A model generated the notes under the pieces. The model had not been told where the DNA came from. It ran no database searches and saw nothing but the letters and a program-made list of their open reading frames with translations. Position numbers and translations under genes: made by a program. A stretch of DNA of 64,000 nucleotides from Caulobacterales bacterium (GTDB taxonomy: Bacteria; Pseudomonadota; Alphaproteobacteria; Caulobacterales; Aquidulcibacteraceae): NCBI GenBank assembly GCA_017303355.1, contig JAFLCU010000008.1:62001-126000 (forward strand). The letters are read 5' to 3'. Shown here piece by piece: positions 44,776-54,106 of this stretch (within the stretch, counting starts at the first letter, position 1; every line of letters starts with the position of its first letter).

Positions 44776-45642
44776 TTATGCCTCGGTCGCCGCCGCCAAC
44801 GCCTCTTCGAGCTGCGCGAAGGACGGCTGCATCATCGACGGCACGGAGCCACGACCGATTTCCACCGAAACCTGCGCCGCGTTGCCGTGCAAGTGCGCCA
44901 CGAGCACATCGCGAATAATTTTGTAAAATTGCGCGTCCTGCTCGATCACCGCGTTCAAGCGCGACGCCATCGGGCCGACGATGCCATAGGCGAGGAACAC
45001 GCCCAGGAACGTCCCGACCAGCGCCTTACCGATCATGAGGCCCAGCACTTCCGGGGGCTCGTTGATGGCGCCCATGGTCTTCACGATGCCCAACACGGCC
45101 GCGACGATGCCCAGCGCCGGCAGGCCGTCGGCCATACCCTGCAGCGCATGCGCGGGATGCAGCGCTTCGTGATGGTGTTTCTCGATCTGCTTTTCCATGG
45201 CGTCTTCGACCTGGTGCGGGTCGTCGAGGTTCATGGTCATCATGCGCAGCGTGTCGCAGATGAAATCGACCACGAAGTGGTCTTTGCAAAGCTTCGGATA
45301 TTTCTGAAAGATCGGGCTCTCTTCGGGCTTTTCGATGTGCGCTTCGAGCGCGACGACGCCCTTGGTCTTCATCAGCTTCGTAAGCTGGAACAGCAGCGCA
45401 AGCAGGTCGCCGTAATCCTTCTTGCCCCATTTGGGGCCCGACATCACCTTGGCGAAGCCGCCCACGACACCTTTGAGGCCATGCATGTCGTTGGAGATGA
45501 TCGTCGCGCCAACGGCCGCGCCAAAGATCATCATGAATTCCATCGGCGCGGCTTCGATGATGACCTCGAAATGGCCGCCGGCGAGCATGAAGCCGCCGAA
45601 CACCATGCCGAACACCACTGCGAGGCCGATAATTGGAAACAT
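44776..45642 (-). CDS. motA: Flagellar motor stator protein MotA
   Basis: The 288-residue MotA has four membrane spans (about 1-22, 32-50, 170-190, 200-225) and the conserved GLPALGIVAAVLGIVKTMGAINEPPEVLG loop and IGKALVGTFLGVFLAYGIVGPMA. The cytoplasmic loop with HPAHALQGMADG is present. MotA needs MotB to form the proton channel; no motB is adjacent, as in Caulobacter where the two genes are unlinked. It is the only flagellar gene in the window. Confidence 0.95.
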   Translation of the reverse strand: MFPIIGLAVVFGMVFGGFMLAGGHFEVIIEAAPMEFMMIFGAAVGATIISNDMHGLKGVVGGFAKVMSGPKWGKKDYGDLLALLFQLTKLMKTKGVVALEAHIEKPEESPIFQKYPKLCKDHFVVDFICDTLRMMTMNLDDPHQVEDAMEKQIEKHHHEALHPAHALQGMADGLPALGIVAAVLGIVKTMGAINEPPEVLGLMIGKALVGTFLGVFLAYGIVGPMASRLNAVIEQDAQFYKIIRDVLVAHLHGNAAQVSVEIGRGSVPSMMQPSFAQLEEALAAATEA

Positions 45643-45766
45643 TGCTAACGCGTCTTTACCAAAGGCATTCCGCCAACACCGCCTTATGCACGCCCGCGCT
45701 TAACGCGCCGTTTCGGTTGATGGATTGAAAGCGAAAACGAGCGGGTCTATCGCTGTTCGACCGCCG

Positions 45767-47044
45767 ATGACCGAAGCTTCCCTAACGTCGCCCCCGCCGC
45801 GCCGTCGCCAATTCCTTCTGCTCTTCATGTGCTTGCTCGTGATTGGCGCGGGCAATTCCATGTTGCTGGCGGTCGCCCCGCCATTGGTGCGCCAACTCGG
45901 GCTCCCGGATTCAAGCGTAGGCTGGATCTTCTCGCTCTCGGCGTTGCTCTGGGTGTTTACGAGTCCTTACTGGGGCCGCGTATCCGACCGCACCGGGCGC
46001 AAGCCGATCATCGCGCTCGGCCTTGCCGCCTATTGCGCCTCGATGGCGTCGTTTGGCGTCGTCGTGATGCTCGGCTTGAACAACGTCATCAGCGGCCTTG
46101 GGCTTTTCATCTCACTGATGTTGGCGCGCGCGATCTTCGGCGCGTTCGGCTCGGCTTCCTCGCCGCCTGCGCAAGCCTACATCGCCGACCGCACCACCCG
46201 CTTGGAGCGCACCGAACAACTCGCCGGCCTCACCGCCGCTTTCGCGATGGGTCAAGCGTTTGGCCCCGCGATTTGCGCAGCGCTCGCCGCTTGGGTTGGG
46301 CTTGTGTTTCCGATCTGGCTTGTCGCCGCCCTCGCCGCCGCCGCTGCGTTTTCGATCTGGCGCTACCTTCCAGAGCACACGCCGCCCCAAAGCGAACGTC
46401 CGCGTGGCGGCGATTTCCGCGAGCAAATGGCGCTTGCACGCGACCCACGCCTATCTGGCTATCTGATCTACGGTTTCGGCCTATCGGTCGTCGCGGGCGT
46501 GACCGTGCAAGTGTTCGGATTGTTTACGATGGACCGCTTGGGCGTGTCCGGCGAGCACGGCGCCGAACTCACCGCCGCCGGCTTCATGGTCAATGCATTG
46601 GCGCTGCTCGCGACACAGATGGCGCTGCTGCCGCGCATCAAGCTCACGCCGCGCGGCTTGATGGCGTGGGGCGCCGGCCTTTGCGCGTGCGGAGTCGCCA
46701 TTCAAATCATCGCGCCGAGCCTCGGCGCGTTGCTCGTGTCGCAAGCCATTCAAGGCTTGGGCGCGGGGTTGGCGCGCTCCGGCTTCAGCGGCGGCGCGTC
46801 CGTGGCGGTGCGGCCGAGCGAGCAAGGGTCCGCGGCGGGCCTTGTCGTTTCTGTCAACGGCGCCGGCTTCATCTTTTCGCCGATCGTCGGCGGGGTCGCC
46901 TACGAGACGCTCGGCATGAACGTGCCGCTAATGATCACCGTCGCGCTGCTGATCGGCATGCTCACCTTCACGCTGCGCAGCCGCCGCTTGCGCAACGCCA
47001 GCGTGATCGACCAGCCACCCAGCGAGCCAACGACTCCAAGCTGA
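45767..47044 (+). CDS. MFS transporter (drug efflux type)
   Basis: The 425-residue protein has 12 likely helices, motif A as YWGRVSDRTGRKPIIALG, and RAIFGAFGSASSPPAQAYIADRTTRLERTEQLAGL, similar to TCR/tetracycline-type exporters. A TTG at 45725 would add 14 residues; ATG 45767 is preferred. The stop is immediately adjacent to the end of the convergent transglycosylase gene (47044/47045). Confidence 0.88.
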   Translation: MTEASLTSPPPRRRQFLLLFMCLLVIGAGNSMLLAVAPPLVRQLGLPDSSVGWIFSLSALLWVFTSPYWGRVSDRTGRKPIIALGLAAYCASMASFGVVVMLGLNNVISGLGLFISLMLARAIFGAFGSASSPPAQAYIADRTTRLERTEQLAGLTAAFAMGQAFGPAICAALAAWVGLVFPIWLVAALAAAAAFSIWRYLPEHTPPQSERPRGGDFREQMALARDPRLSGYLIYGFGLSVVAGVTVQVFGLFTMDRLGVSGEHGAELTAAGFMVNALALLATQMALLPRIKLTPRGLMAWGAGLCACGVAIQIIAPSLGALLVSQAIQGLGAGLARSGFSGGASVAVRPSEQGSAAGLVVSVNGAGFIFSPIVGGVAYETLGMNVPLMITVALLIGMLTFTLRSRRLRNASVIDQPPSEPTTPS

Positions 47045-48511
47045 TCAACCGGCCGAAGCGCGCGCACGTTCCAGCACAACATCGGTGGCGCGGCCGCGCA
47101 CCTCCATGCCTTGCGCACGCTCGAAGGCGCGGATCGCGTCGCGCGTGCGCGAACCGATCACGCCGTCCGCCGTGCCTGCGCCGTAACCCAAGCGATTGAG
47201 CAAGCGCTGTAGCTCGCGCACGCCGCGACGATCGAGCCCACGCGGCGCGCGCGGCGGCTCCACGGCCACGCCGGAGCGCGCCCGAACCTGATCCAACAAT
47301 GCGAGCGTGGGGAAGCCATCGGCAGGCAATTGCGTATCGGCCTGGAAAGCACGCACGGCCCGCCGCGTGCCGGAGCCGAACAGGCCATCGACGGCGCCCG
47401 CATCATAGCCCAGGCCGTTCAACAGCGTCTGCAATTCGACGGTTTGATCGCGGTTAAGCGCGCCGATCTGACGTGGCCAGCTTTGCACCAGGCCGCCGCG
47501 CCCATCCATCGCGCGCGCCAGCAACGCCACCACGAGCGCGTAGCGATCGGAATTATTGTAGCGCCGGATCACCGCGAAATTGTGGTGCAGCAGAAGCGCC
47601 GGCCCCTGCGCGCCCGCGGGCAAGAACAATTGCGCCTGCAAATCGCGCTGATCGGCCGGCCACACGCCACCCTCAACGCGCGTCACGCCGCGCTGCTGCC
47701 AATCGGAAACGCTACGCATCGTGCCGTCGGCGAGCGCATAGTCGAAGCCGTTCGGCAAACGCACCTCGTCAAACACCGGCTCACCCGCGCGCCAGCCGCG
47801 ATCTTGCAGATAATTGCCGATGGACGCGGCGACATCGCCGCGATTGGTCCAAATATCGCGATGGCCGTCATTGTCCCAATCGACTGCGGTAGAGAGATAA
47901 ACGTCCGGCATGAATTGCGGCTGGCCAAGCGCGCCGGCCCAGGACGAGCGCAATTGCGCTTGATCGGCCAAGCCGCGCTCGACCATTTCGGCAAGCGCCA
48001 TCAGATAGGTTTCGAACTGCGCGCGACGACGGCCTTCGAAGGCCAATGTCGCGAGCGCGGTTTGCGCATCCCAATTCAGTGCGGCTTCGCCGTAATTGCT
48101 CTCCAGGCCCCAGATGCCGAGAATGATGCCGCTCGGCACGCCGTAGCGCTGCTCGACGTCGCGCAACGTGCCGCCGATTTCGTTCTTCAGCGCGCGACCG
48201 CCGGCGATGCGATTTTCGGTGACGCGGTTGGTGACGTAGTCCCACACCGGGGAGACGAATTCGGGCTGGCGCTGATCCAGCTCGATCACCCGATCATCGA
48301 CGCGGATGCCGCTGAGCAGCCGGCCAAGCACGGCTGGGTCCCGCCCACGGGCCACGGCGCGGCGGGTGAAATCGTCGCGCCATTCGTCGAAGGCCTGGTC
48401 GCCTGAGGTGGCGAAGGTCGGCGGCTGGGGCGCGGGCTGGGCCACCACGGCGGACGGCCCGCAGGCAATCGCCAGTGAAACCGCCACAGCCAGAACAAAA
48501 GCACGCGCCAT
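47045..48511 (-). CDS. Lytic murein transglycosylase MltB-like, with two peptidoglycan-binding domains
   Basis: The 488-residue exported enzyme begins with a signal peptide ([19 protein letters not shown]...). The SLT domain (about 45-330) has the catalytic Glu in [12 protein letters not shown], plus [14 protein letters not shown] and [12 protein letters not shown]. Two PG_binding_1 repeats follow (about 345-400 and 425-485; [43 protein letters not shown]). It cleaves glycan strands to 1,6-anhydroMurNAc ends. ATG 48511 has AAGGGG upstream. Confidence 0.93.
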   Translation of the reverse strand: MARAFVLAVAVSLAIACGPSAVVAQPAPQPPTFATSGDQAFDEWRDDFTRRAVARGRDPAVLGRLLSGIRVDDRVIELDQRQPEFVSPVWDYVTNRVTENRIAGGRALKNEIGGTLRDVEQRYGVPSGIILGIWGLESNYGEAALNWDAQTALATLAFEGRRRAQFETYLMALAEMVERGLADQAQLRSSWAGALGQPQFMPDVYLSTAVDWDNDGHRDIWTNRGDVAASIGNYLQDRGWRAGEPVFDEVRLPNGFDYALADGTMRSVSDWQQRGVTRVEGGVWPADQRDLQAQLFLPAGAQGPALLLHHNFAVIRRYNNSDRYALVVALLARAMDGRGGLVQSWPRQIGALNRDQTVELQTLLNGLGYDAGAVDGLFGSGTRRAVRAFQADTQLPADGFPTLALLDQVRARSGVAVEPPRAPRGLDRRGVRELQRLLNRLGYGAGTADGVIGSRTRDAIRAFERAQGMEVRGRATDVVLERARASAG

Positions 48512-48581
48512 CCGGTATCCCCTTAAATGCCAGCCCCCGACGGCCATAGATTGCGTCGGCATCGCCATCAACGTCCCTGCA

Positions 48582-48625
48582 TTGACTTCCACGGGCCGGC
48601 CCCTTATTGACCCCGCTTCCATTTT
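48582..48625 (+). promoter_or_regulatory. rpmJ promoter with shared ribosomal-protein block
   Basis: -35 TTGACT (48582-48587), 17-bp spacer, -10 TATTGA (48605-48610), then CCCCGCTTCCATTTT (48611-48625). Same design as the rplY and rpmE promoters. The rpmJ ATG is 19 bp beyond the block. Confidence 0.78.
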
Positions 48626-48644
48626 CGCCCCGGAATTCTCGGCC

Positions 48645-48770
48645 ATGAAAGTCAAGTCGTCGCTCAAGTCGCTCAAAGCCCGCCACCGGGCTTGCCGGGT
48701 CGTGCGCCGCAAGGGCCGGGTTTACGTCATCAACAAAGTTGACCCGCGCTATAAGGCGAAACAGGGCTAA
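48645..48770 (+). CDS. rpmJ: 50S ribosomal protein L36
   Basis: The 41-residue protein ([20 protein letters not shown] ... [10 protein letters not shown]) is the long alphaproteobacterial L36 form lacking the full zinc Cys set (C-). It binds 23S rRNA late in assembly. The ATG follows CTCGGCC without a strong ribosome site, as is common for this gene. A longer upstream frame reaching 48306 overlaps the divergent transglycosylase gene and is rejected. Confidence 0.95.
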   Translation: MKVKSSLKSLKARHRACRVVRRKGRVYVINKVDPRYKAKQG

Positions 48771-48849
48771 TTTAGGCCCGTTTCCAAGACTATTGGCGCC
48801 ACAGGCCCTCGCGGGCGTGGTGAACTTCGAGTAAAGTGCGCGCGATTCA

Positions 48850-49410
48850 ATGCGCCGCCTGTTCCTCTCTCTGATTGCAGCTCTTTCGGTCGCCGCGTGC
48901 GGTGCTGGCGAACCTGCGCCCATGCGCACCGATCCAGAGCTGGACGCGCTGTTTGCGCAGTTGGAACAGGCCGAGGACGCGACGACCGCCGCTCCGGTCG
49001 AGCAGGCGATCTGGAATCATTGGTCCGAATCCGGCTCCCCTACGGTCAACGTGCTGCTCGAGCGCGCCGCCGCCGCCGAAAGCGACGGCGATAACGAACT
49101 GGCGGGCCGTTTTCTCGACCAGGCTAGCGATTTGGCCCCCAATTACGCCGAGCCGTGGAACCGGCGGGCGAACTTGGCCTACCAGTCCGAAGACTACCCG
49201 GCCGCGATCGCCGCCATTCAGGAAACGCTGAAGCGCGAACCGCGTCATTTCGCGGCCATGGCCGGTTTGGGCCTGATCTACGAAGAGCTGGGCCAGCAGC
49301 GTGCGGCGCTGGAGGCTTTTCGCGCGGCTTTGGTCATACACCCAAACTACGAGCCCGCGCTTCAAGGCGTTCGCCGGCTTGAGCCGCGCGTGGACGGCCG
49401 CGACGCATGA
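48850..49410 (+). CDS. TPR-repeat lipoprotein
   Basis: The 186-residue protein has a lipoprotein signal (FLSLIAALSVAAC; Cys near residue 17) and two to three TPR-like helices (ERAAAAESDGDNELAGRFLDQASDLAPNYAEPWNRRANLAYQSEDYPAAIAAIQETLKREPRHFAAMAGLGLIYEELGQ). These usually scaffold protein complexes in the periplasm. It overlaps the next hydrolase gene by 4 bp (ATGA). Confidence 0.85.
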   Translation: MRRLFLSLIAALSVAACGAGEPAPMRTDPELDALFAQLEQAEDATTAAPVEQAIWNHWSESGSPTVNVLLERAAAAESDGDNELAGRFLDQASDLAPNYAEPWNRRANLAYQSEDYPAAIAAIQETLKREPRHFAAMAGLGLIYEELGQQRAALEAFRAALVIHPNYEPALQGVRRLEPRVDGRDA

Positions 49411-50468
49411 TCCTGTGGCTCGCGGCCATCGGGGTCGCGTTTATGCTGGCCGCGCTCGCCCTGGCGGTGCATGCGCGCGCGTACACGCGTGAAGTCGAAG
49501 CACAGTTTCCACCAACAGGGCGCTTCATCGACGCGGAAGGCGCGCGTCTGCACGTACGTGAAGCAGCGCCGTTTCCGGGGCGGCCGGCGTCGCCGCCGGC
49601 GATTTCGTTTCCGTCACCGCCGGATTCGCAGGTTGAAGCGCCGTATTCCGGTGAGGACGCCGGCGATCCAAGAGCAGCGGCAATTCTGCTGATCCATGGC
49701 GCCAGTTCGAATCTGCTCGAACTCTGGGGCCCGCTGGCGGAGGAGTTTTCGCCGCTACATCGCGTGATCGCTTACGACCGCCCCGGCATGGGCCATTCCA
49801 CGCGCATGAGACGCGATGCGCACACGCTCAAGGTTCAGGCAAAATGCGCCGCGCGCGTGCTGGAGCAAAGCGGCGAAGGCAAAGCCATCGTGGTCGCGCA
49901 CTCGCTTGGCTCAGCCGTTGCGCTGCGGCTGGCGCTGGATCATCCGCATCTCGTCAGCAGCCTCGTGCTGATCGCGCCCGCCGCCTGCCCGTATCCAGGC
50001 AAGCCGGCTTGGTGGGCGCGCCTCTCCGCGACGCCGCTCATCGGCGATATCTTCTGTGGATTGCTGATCCCGTGGCTCGCCCCGCCGCTGAGCCCCGCGA
50101 GCGTCGCGAACAATTTTTGGCCGGCGCCAACGCCTGTGAATTACCTTAGGGAAGCGGGCGTGCCGCTCATCTTCCGGCCGCGCGCGTTTCGTGCGAGCGC
50201 GCTCGATGTCTGCGCCACCAATCGCGAATTCGCCGCGCAGCAGCCGCGCTACGGCGACTTACTCACACCCGCGATCATCATCACGGCGGAGAAGGATCGC
50301 ATCGTCTCGCCCAAGCGGCACGCCCGCGCGCTGGCGTCGCAATTGCCAGCTGCGGAACTCGTGATCGCGCCCGACACCGGGCATATGCCGCATCGTCTGA
50401 GGACAGACCTGGTTGTCGCCGCGATTCGCCGTGTCAACGAGATGGCGGCGTCCAGCGCCCAAAGCTAA
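49407..50468 (+). CDS. Membrane-anchored alpha/beta hydrolase
   Basis: The 353-residue protein has an N-terminal anchor ([22 protein letters not shown]), a proline-rich stretch (about 50-80) and then an alpha/beta hydrolase core: [27 protein letters not shown], nucleophile [15 protein letters not shown] (AHSLG), Asp in ITAEKDRIV and His in DTGHMPH. The active site likely faces the periplasm. The substrate is unknown. Confidence 0.88.
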   Translation: MILWLAAIGVAFMLAALALAVHARAYTREVEAQFPPTGRFIDAEGARLHVREAAPFPGRPASPPAISFPSPPDSQVEAPYSGEDAGDPRAAAILLIHGASSNLLELWGPLAEEFSPLHRVIAYDRPGMGHSTRMRRDAHTLKVQAKCAARVLEQSGEGKAIVVAHSLGSAVALRLALDHPHLVSSLVLIAPAACPYPGKPAWWARLSATPLIGDIFCGLLIPWLAPPLSPASVANNFWPAPTPVNYLREAGVPLIFRPRAFRASALDVCATNREFAAQQPRYGDLLTPAIIITAEKDRIVSPKRHARALASQLPAAELVIAPDTGHMPHRLRTDLVVAAIRRVNEMAASSAQS

Positions 50469-50512
50469 CCTTTCTCAACGATTCGATTCTCGAAACGATA
50501 TGGGTGAGGCAC

Positions 50513-50794
50513 ATGGCCGATTTTGGTGGAACGGAAACGGTCGCTGCGCCGCAATCGCTGACGCAGGCGACGCAAGAAAAACTGCGCCAGCTCGTCGCGC
50601 GCATAGAGAAGCTTGAGGAAGAGAAGAAGTCGATCGCCGACGACGTGAAAGAGACCTACGCCGAAGCCAAGGCCATGGGTTTCGACACCAAGGTGCTTCG
50701 CCAAGTCATTCGCTTCCGCAAGCAGGATCGCCAGGAGCGCGAAGAACAGGAAATGGTGCGCGATCTCTATCTCCACGCGCTGGGGGAGATTTAG
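50513..50794 (+). CDS. gapR: GapR nucleoid-associated protein (DUF2312)
   Basis: The 93-residue protein is DUF2312: [57 protein letters not shown]. In Caulobacter GapR forms dimers or tetramers that encircle overtwisted AT-rich DNA ahead of forks and transcription and stimulate topoisomerases. The KKS..DD..E motifs are intact. A structured intergenic region follows the stop. Confidence 0.93.
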   Translation: MADFGGTETVAAPQSLTQATQEKLRQLVARIEKLEEEKKSIADDVKETYAEAKAMGFDTKVLRQVIRFRKQDRQEREEQEMVRDLYLHALGEI

Positions 50795-50796
50795 GG

Positions 50797-50876
50797 ATTG
50801 GGGGATTGGGGATGACATTGCCGTGGAAACGTCGATCATAAAGCTCGACGTACCGCCAATCCCCAATCCCGATCAC
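50797..50876. repeat. Nested inverted repeats with G-runs after gapR
   Basis: GGGATTGGGGGATTGGGG lies right after the gapR stop; its complement, CCAATCCCCAATCCC, lies at about 50858-50872. Inside, ACGTCGA (about 50828) pairs with TCGACGT (about 50844), an exact 7-bp stem. The whole would form a long two-storey hairpin; the G-rich strand has three or four GGG runs. It could be a 3' end structure for gapR. Confidence 0.6.
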
Positions 50877-50883
50877 CCATCCC

Positions 50884-51255
50884 GTGCCAAGAGACGTCGA
50901 TCCCAAGCAAACGCGCAAGGCGTTGCGGATCATCCGCAAGCTGGCCGCCAAAGGCAGCGCGCCGGAGACGGTCGATCCCGAAACCGGCGAGGTAAAGCCC
51001 GGCGAAGGCGCGGTCGACTATTCAGAATGGGAAAGCGAGTTTCTCACCGAGGTCGATAAGCGGCTCGAAAAATACGGCTCCGCCTTCAACGATCTCGGCA
51101 AAGGCCGCAAGGACGAGGCCCTCTCCACACTGCAGACCGTCAAGCTCAAGGAGATCGCCGCGAAGGCGCGCGGCAAGAAGCGCAAGGGGCTAACGACCAA
51201 GAAGCCGCTGGGCTGGAAAAACCGCCCCCCACCCCGCTCGCGCGACGAAGACTAG
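50884..51255 (+). CDS. Basic/acidic helical protein of unknown function downstream of gapR
   Basis: The 123-residue protein begins at GTG 50884 (PRDVDPKQTRKALRIIRKLAAKG) and continues with an acidic middle (ETGEVKPGEG...DYSEWESEFLTEVDKRLEKYG). It ends in a lysine/arginine-rich tail (ARGKKRKGLTTKKPLGWKNR). I do not recognise the family. The basic tail suggests nucleic-acid or nucleoprotein contact, and the gapR neighbour supports that only weakly. Confidence 0.7.
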   Translation: MPRDVDPKQTRKALRIIRKLAAKGSAPETVDPETGEVKPGEGAVDYSEWESEFLTEVDKRLEKYGSAFNDLGKGRKDEALSTLQTVKLKEIAAKARGKKRKGLTTKKPLGWKNRPPPRSRDED

Positions 51256-51281
51256 AACACAACGCCGATACGCACGGCCAT

Positions 51282-51569
51282 TCACCAAAGCGCGCCGCGC
51301 ACATCGGGGATTGTCAACGCGACAGCCGCGATGATGTTTATCCCGGCCATCAAATAGAGCTGGCTCCGAAACGGCTCCTTGTGCGTCTTGTGGCGAAATA
51401 TCCGCTGCCCAGCGATCGCGCCCGCGGCGCCGCCGAAAAGCGCCACCAACAACAATTCCGCCTCCGGCACGCGACGAGCGCCGCGTTCCGCGCAGGATTT
51501 ATCCCAGCCAAACAGCAGAAACGCGAAGACGTTGACGCCGACGAATGCAAGCAGGATCGCCGGCGCCAA
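51282..51569 (-). CDS. DUF1294 small membrane protein
   Basis: The 95-residue protein has LLAFVGVNVFAFLLFGWDKSCAERGARRVPEAELLLVALFGGAAGAIAGQRIFRHKTHKEPF, the DUF1294 pattern (FxxFxxDKxxA...RxPExxLL...GGxxGAxxGMxxFRHKTxK). Family function is unknown. It begins at a TTG three bases after the upstream gene's stop, so it depends on translational coupling with the TonB-like gene. Confidence 0.85.
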   Translation of the reverse strand: MAPAILLAFVGVNVFAFLLFGWDKSCAERGARRVPEAELLLVALFGGAAGAIAGQRIFRHKTHKEPFRSQLYLMAGINIIAAVALTIPDVRGALW

Positions 51570-51571
51570 GG

Positions 51572-52369
51572 CTAGGCGCCCGGCTGAAACTGGATCGGTA
51601 CGCTCACGCGCTGGCCCACCAACGATTCACCGGCCTCGTTGCGCTCGGCCACGCGTAGCATCGTTGCAAGCTTGAGCGCCGCGTCGCCAAAGCCTTGGTA
51701 GGTTGGTTGTTCGTTTGCGGCGCGACAACGCAGAGCGCCGCCTGAAGCGATCAAGCAATCGAGCCGCGCCGAGCCGGAAATGTTGCTGCCCCAAGCGCGC
51801 GCCGGATAGTAAAAGCGCAGGTCTTCGCCATTCGGCTGCTGCACCCATTGCACGCTTGTCGCGCGCGCGGCCTGAGCCAATTCGGCCGGCGTCGGCATCG
51901 AACGCACCCCTCGTTGCGAGAGCGGCAACGCCGAACCCCTTGTCAACAATCCCCAGCGATGCAGGCAACCGCGCTCAACACGGCAACCAAGGTCAACGCT
52001 GATTTCAAAGTTGGACAGCGAGCGTGTGTATGCTTGCGGAATCTCAAGCACGACTTTGTGGGTGTCATCATCCATATTGCGTGCGCGCAGTTGAGGCATT
52101 CCCGCCACGCTCAAACGCGCGCCCACGCCGCTGCAGCGGCTTTCGCATGCCAACACAAAAGCTACCGCGTTGCCTGGGTTCTCAATGATGAAGGGCGCGC
52201 CCGAATTCTGCAGTGCGACCGGCCCGCTCACCAACGAATCGTGGCGCACCGAGAGTAAGGCTTCGGTAAAGCGATCATCCAAGTATTCCTGGTCCGTCTG
52301 CGCGAGGGCTTGGCCCGCGCAAAGCAGACCAGCCGCCAGCCCGGCCACCGCCAAAATGTGCTTGAACAT
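51572..52369 (-). CDS. Exported protein with TonB-like C-terminal domain
   Basis: A signal peptide (FKHILAVAGLAAGLLCAGQALA) precedes a 265-residue protein. The last 90 residues (YYPARAWGSNISGSARLDCLIASGGALRCRAANEQPTYQGFGDAALKLATMLRV...VSVPIQF) have the TonB C-terminal fold pattern (YP..A...G...L.C.V...G.L..C), a common periplasmic version. Two Cys pairs may form disulfides. It lacks the N-terminal anchor of real TonB, so it is probably not an energy transducer. DUF1294 follows. Confidence 0.8.
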   Translation of the reverse strand: MFKHILAVAGLAAGLLCAGQALAQTDQEYLDDRFTEALLSVRHDSLVSGPVALQNSGAPFIIENPGNAVAFVLACESRCSGVGARLSVAGMPQLRARNMDDDTHKVVLEIPQAYTRSLSNFEISVDLGCRVERGCLHRWGLLTRGSALPLSQRGVRSMPTPAELAQAARATSVQWVQQPNGEDLRFYYPARAWGSNISGSARLDCLIASGGALRCRAANEQPTYQGFGDAALKLATMLRVAERNEAGESLVGQRVSVPIQFQPGA

Positions 52370-52440
52370 GCCAAATTCCCCGTCAATTCTGGAGGGAAAT
52401 TGGCATGCTCGCCGCCCCCCGGCAAGCGCCGGACGTGAGC

Positions 52441-53937
52441 TTAGCCCTCAGCGGCCGCCTTTTCTTCCAGGCCATACTCGCGGAGCTTGCGATAGAGCGT
52501 GGAGCGGCCGATGCCGAGGCGGCGGGCCACCTCCGACATGTGGCCAGCGTAATGATCAATCGCGAGTTCGATCAGGTCGCGTTCGATTTGCTCAAGCTGG
52601 CGCAGATGGCCTTCGCCATCGAACACGGCGAAAGGCGCGGTCGCCGCTTCATCAGCCTGCGCGAACGCGGCCGTCAATGCCGCTTGCGCGACCATGACAT
52701 GATGATCGTTGGCCGGCGCCGGCACGTTCGCCGGCATCGCGTCATTGGCCGCGACCAGCGGCTTCATGCCCGAGATTTGCGGAAAATCTTCCGGCTGCAG
52801 CAAGTCGCCCTCGCAGAGGATCACGGCGCGGAACACCGAGTTCTCAAGTTGGCGTACGTTGCCCGGCCAATCGAAATCCATCAGCATCTGCATCGTCGTC
52901 GGCGACGCGCCGCGCACATTGCGGCCTTCCTCGGCGTTGAAGCGCGCGATGAAGCGCTGTACCAAAGTCGGCAAATCTTCCTTGCGCTCACGCAGCGGCG
53001 GCGCTTCGATGGGGAACACGTTCAAGCGATAGAACAGATCTTCGCGGAAGGCGCCGTCGGCGACCAGCTTGGCGAGATCCTTGTTCGTGGCGCTGATGAT
53101 GCGCACATCGACCTTCACCGGACGCTTGCCACCCACCGGATCGACTTCGCCTTCCTGCAGCACGCGCAGCAGCTTCACCTGCATGTCGATCGGCAATTCA
53201 CCGACCTCATCGAGGAAGAGCGTGCCGCCGTGCGCTTCAACGAATTTGCCTGAGTGATTGTCGGTCGCGCCCGTGAAGCTGCCCTTCACGTGGCCAAACA
53301 AGATGCTCTCAACCAGATTTTCCGGGATCGCGCCGCAATTCACCGTCACGAACGGACGGCCCGCGCGCTCGGAGGCGCCTTGGATCGCGCGCGCCAGCAA
53401 TTCCTTGCCGACGCCGCTTTCGCCGGTGATCAACACCGGAATATTCGACGCCGCCGCGCGCTTGCCCATGCGCACCACCGGCGCCATGACCGGCGCGTTG
53501 GCGACCATATCGTCAAAGCCCATATGTCCGTGCGCGCGCTTCTTCAGCCGCACGACTTCGGTTTTCAGGTTCGACATTTCGAGCGCGTTACGGATCGACA
53601 CCATGATCCGTTCCGGCGACGCGGGCTTCACGAAGAAATCGCTCGCGCCGGCTTGCATGGCTTGAACGACAGTATCGATGCCGCCAGACGCCGTGAGCAC
53701 GACGCACGGCAGATCGGCGCGGCGCATGCGGATTTCCTTGAGCGCTTCCTGGCCCGACATGCCCGGCATGACGAGGTCAAGCAGCACGATATCGATATCA
53801 GCGTGTTTATCGACAGCCTCAACCGCTTGCGCGCCATTCTCGGCGGCGCGTGTCAGGAAGCCATTGCGTTCGACAGCCGCCTGCAACAGACGGCGCTGCG
53901 CCGGATCGTCATCGACGATCAGGATCGTCTTGCCCAT
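52441..53937 (-). CDS. tacA: NtrC-family sigma-54-dependent response regulator, TacA-like
   Basis: The 498-residue protein has a receiver domain (KTILIVDDDPAQRR, phospho-Asp54 in VLLDLVMPG, FFVKPAS), a AAA+ domain (ITGESGVGKELLA, GAFTGA-type loop as GSFTGA, FLDEVGELP, WPGNVRQLEN) and a Fis-type HTH (HMSEVARRLGIGRSTLYRKLREYGLE). Its opening matches Caulobacter TacA, which drives stalk-linked genes with sigma-54. ATG 53937 follows GGTGGG; an in-frame ATG 53949 would add four residues. No cognate phosphotransferase is adjacent. Confidence 0.88.
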   Translation of the reverse strand: MGKTILIVDDDPAQRRLLQAAVERNGFLTRAAENGAQAVEAVDKHADIDIVLLDLVMPGMSGQEALKEIRMRRADLPCVVLTASGGIDTVVQAMQAGASDFFVKPASPERIMVSIRNALEMSNLKTEVVRLKKRAHGHMGFDDMVANAPVMAPVVRMGKRAAASNIPVLITGESGVGKELLARAIQGASERAGRPFVTVNCGAIPENLVESILFGHVKGSFTGATDNHSGKFVEAHGGTLFLDEVGELPIDMQVKLLRVLQEGEVDPVGGKRPVKVDVRIISATNKDLAKLVADGAFREDLFYRLNVFPIEAPPLRERKEDLPTLVQRFIARFNAEEGRNVRGASPTTMQMLMDFDWPGNVRQLENSVFRAVILCEGDLLQPEDFPQISGMKPLVAANDAMPANVPAPANDHHVMVAQAALTAAFAQADEAATAPFAVFDGEGHLRQLEQIERDLIELAIDHYAGHMSEVARRLGIGRSTLYRKLREYGLEEKAAAEG

Positions 53938-54106
53938 GTAACCCACCATGTTCTTTTCGACGCGTTTCTCTTGTGGAAACGCTGATCGTTGGCGGGACCA
54001 TAACCAAGGGAAGTTCAGGTCGCGTTAAAATGGCACACTGAAATGCGATTTTCCTAAGCCTTCTTAGGCACTACATAAACGCCGTGTTCACCACGATCTC
54101 CCCCGC

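Noticed and set aside
44776..45642. A flagellar gene cluster around motA
   Set aside because: No motB or other flagellar gene lies nearby, so motA is a single gene here.
47330..48406. A 358-codon plus-strand open frame
   Set aside because: It is antisense to the lytic transglycosylase gene, which shows full catalytic motifs.
54029..54045. A sigma-54-like TGGCAC...TGC sequence near tacA
   Set aside because: The spacing between the GG and GC elements is one base too long, so it is not a credible -24/-12 promoter.
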